A DNA stretch of 34,590 nucleotides, taken from Bacteroidota bacterium. GTDB lineage: Bacteria; Bacteroidota; Bacteroidia; Bacteroidales; UBA4417. The stretch spans positions 1-34,590 of the forward strand of contig JAIFMH010000002.1 of assembly GCA_020048595.1 (NCBI GenBank). The letters run 5' to 3'. The notes beneath the pieces are model-generated. The model was not told the DNA's origin. It ran no database searches and was given only the letters and a program-made list of their open reading frames with translations. How positions within the stretch are numbered: position 1 is the first letter of the stretch; every line of letters begins with the position of its first letter. Positions 33,886-34,590 of this stretch are shown one piece after another. The position numbers and the translations under genes were made by a program.

Positions 33886-34590
33886 ATGTCAATCATAACT
33901 CAGGGTATTACTAAGATTTACGGCACACAGCTGGTGCTTGACAATGTAAATATAACTATTGGAAAAGGCGAAATTGTAGGTCTGTTGGGGCCGAATGGTG
34001 CCGGTAAATCCACTTTGATGAAAATCCTGACAGGGTACATCCCTCCTACTTCGGGCACTGCTTCTGTATATGGGCATGATGTACTATTCGATGCAGAAGA
34101 AGTTAAAAAGATAGTTGGTTATCTGCCCGAGCACAATCCACTTTACCTCGACATGTATATTAAAGAATACCTGGAATTTGTTGCAGGCATACATAAACTG
34201 GGAAAAGAATCGAAAAGTCGCATTCGAGAAATCATTGAAAAAACAGGATTAGGACCTGAACAGAATAAAAAGATCGGAACACTTTCGAAAGGATACCGCC
34301 AACGTGTTGGACTTGCGCAGGCATTGATTCATGATCCCGAAGTTCTGATATTAGATGAACCCACTTCCGGACTTGACCCGAACCAATTGCTCGAAATCAG
34401 GGATCTTATTAAAGGCATTGGAAAAGAAAAAACCGTGATTCTTTCTACACATATTATGCAGGAAGTAGAGGCTGTTTGCAGCCGTTCCATAATAATTAAT
34501 CTCGGTAAAATTGTTGCCGATGGATCAACTGCAGAATTATCGGATACTCAATTGCATGATATTGTGACAGTTGAATTTGAAACACAAACT
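33886..34590 (+). CDS. gldA: ABC transporter ATP-binding protein GldA-like (3' truncated by window end)
   Basis: 235 residues are visible and the frame is still open at the window edge. The ABC ATPase motifs are complete: Walker A GPNGAGKST (about 35-43), the Q-loop region replaced by a YLPEHNPLY segment, signature LSKGYRQR, Walker B LILDEPTSGLD, and the H-loop STHIM. The start MSIITQGITKIYG and the EHNPLY stretch match GldA, the ATPase of the GldAFG transporter linked to gliding motility in Flavobacterium; homologues also occur in non-gliding Bacteroidota. GldF and GldG permease genes would be expected just outside. A GldA-like exporter ATPase of another system is the alternative. Confidence 0.85.
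   Translation, partial: MSIITQGITKIYGTQLVLDNVNITIGKGEIVGLLGPNGAGKSTLMKILTGYIPPTSGTASVYGHDVLFDAEEVKKIVGYLPEHNPLYLDMYIKEYLEFVAGIHKLGKESKSRIREIIEKTGLGPEQNKKIGTLSKGYRQRVGLAQALIHDPEVLILDEPTSGLDPNQLLEIRDLIKGIGKEKTVILSTHIMQEVEAVCSRSIIINLGKIVADGSTAELSDTQLHDIVTVEFETQT

Overview
The window looks like chromosome of a Bacteroidota member, most likely class Bacteroidia. Evidence: two proteins end in type IX secretion (T9SS) C-terminal sorting domains; a GldA-type ABC ATPase sits at the right edge; the lipid acyltransferase pair resembles Bacteroides GlsB/GlsA; TAnnTTTG promoter elements (the Bacteroidota -7 box) precede several genes; and most start codons lack a Shine-Dalgarno sequence. Base composition is moderately AT-rich and even. 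No phage, IS element, CRISPR array, tRNA or rRNA was seen.

Layout. 1-777: 3' end of a T9SS cargo protein and its terminator. 914-4240: large TPR-CHAT protein (caspase-like protease fold), probably periplasmic and membrane anchored. 4281-7148: MutS2 and a lipoprotein thioredoxin, convergent with a MmcQ/YjbR-family gene. 7686-9741: carboxyltransferase subunit of a biotin-dependent acyl-CoA carboxylase plus a separate biotin carrier protein. 9884-12467 (minus strand): GlsA-like and GlsB-like acyltransferases (glycine lipid synthesis) and the ribosome-assembly GTPase EngB. 12763-28735 (plus strand): a long dcw (division and cell wall) cluster: mraZ, rsmH, ftsL-like, ftsI with a PASTA domain, murE, mraY, murD, ftsW, murG, murC, ftsQ, ftsA, ftsZ, then a YqeY-family gene and a strong terminator. 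murF, ddl and murB are not in the cluster. 29158-30150: LamG-domain T9SS cargo protein. 30226-30639: a degenerate, duplicated, hairpin-rich repeat. 30694-33495 (minus strand): rplM-rpsI-rpsB-tsf, with perfect hairpins in two of its gaps. 33886-end: 5' part of gldA.

How the parts work together. The dcw cluster supplies lipid II synthesis (MurE, MurD, MurC, MraY, MurG) and the core divisome (FtsZ, FtsA, FtsQ, FtsL, FtsW, FtsI). It starts with MraZ, behind AAGTGG direct repeats at exact 10-bp spacing that look like the MraZ operator. GlsA/GlsB would supply amino-acid lipids for the envelope. The rest is housekeeping: translation, ribosome assembly and acyl-CoA carboxylation.

Most of the window is ordinary core genome. 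The parts most worth a second look are the periplasmic TPR-CHAT protein, the 208-bp duplicated repeat with 18-bp tandem units, the run of four different inverted repeats in the glsA/mraZ gap, and the hairpins upstream of rpsB and tsf. I did not find a clear new multi-gene defence or mobile system.
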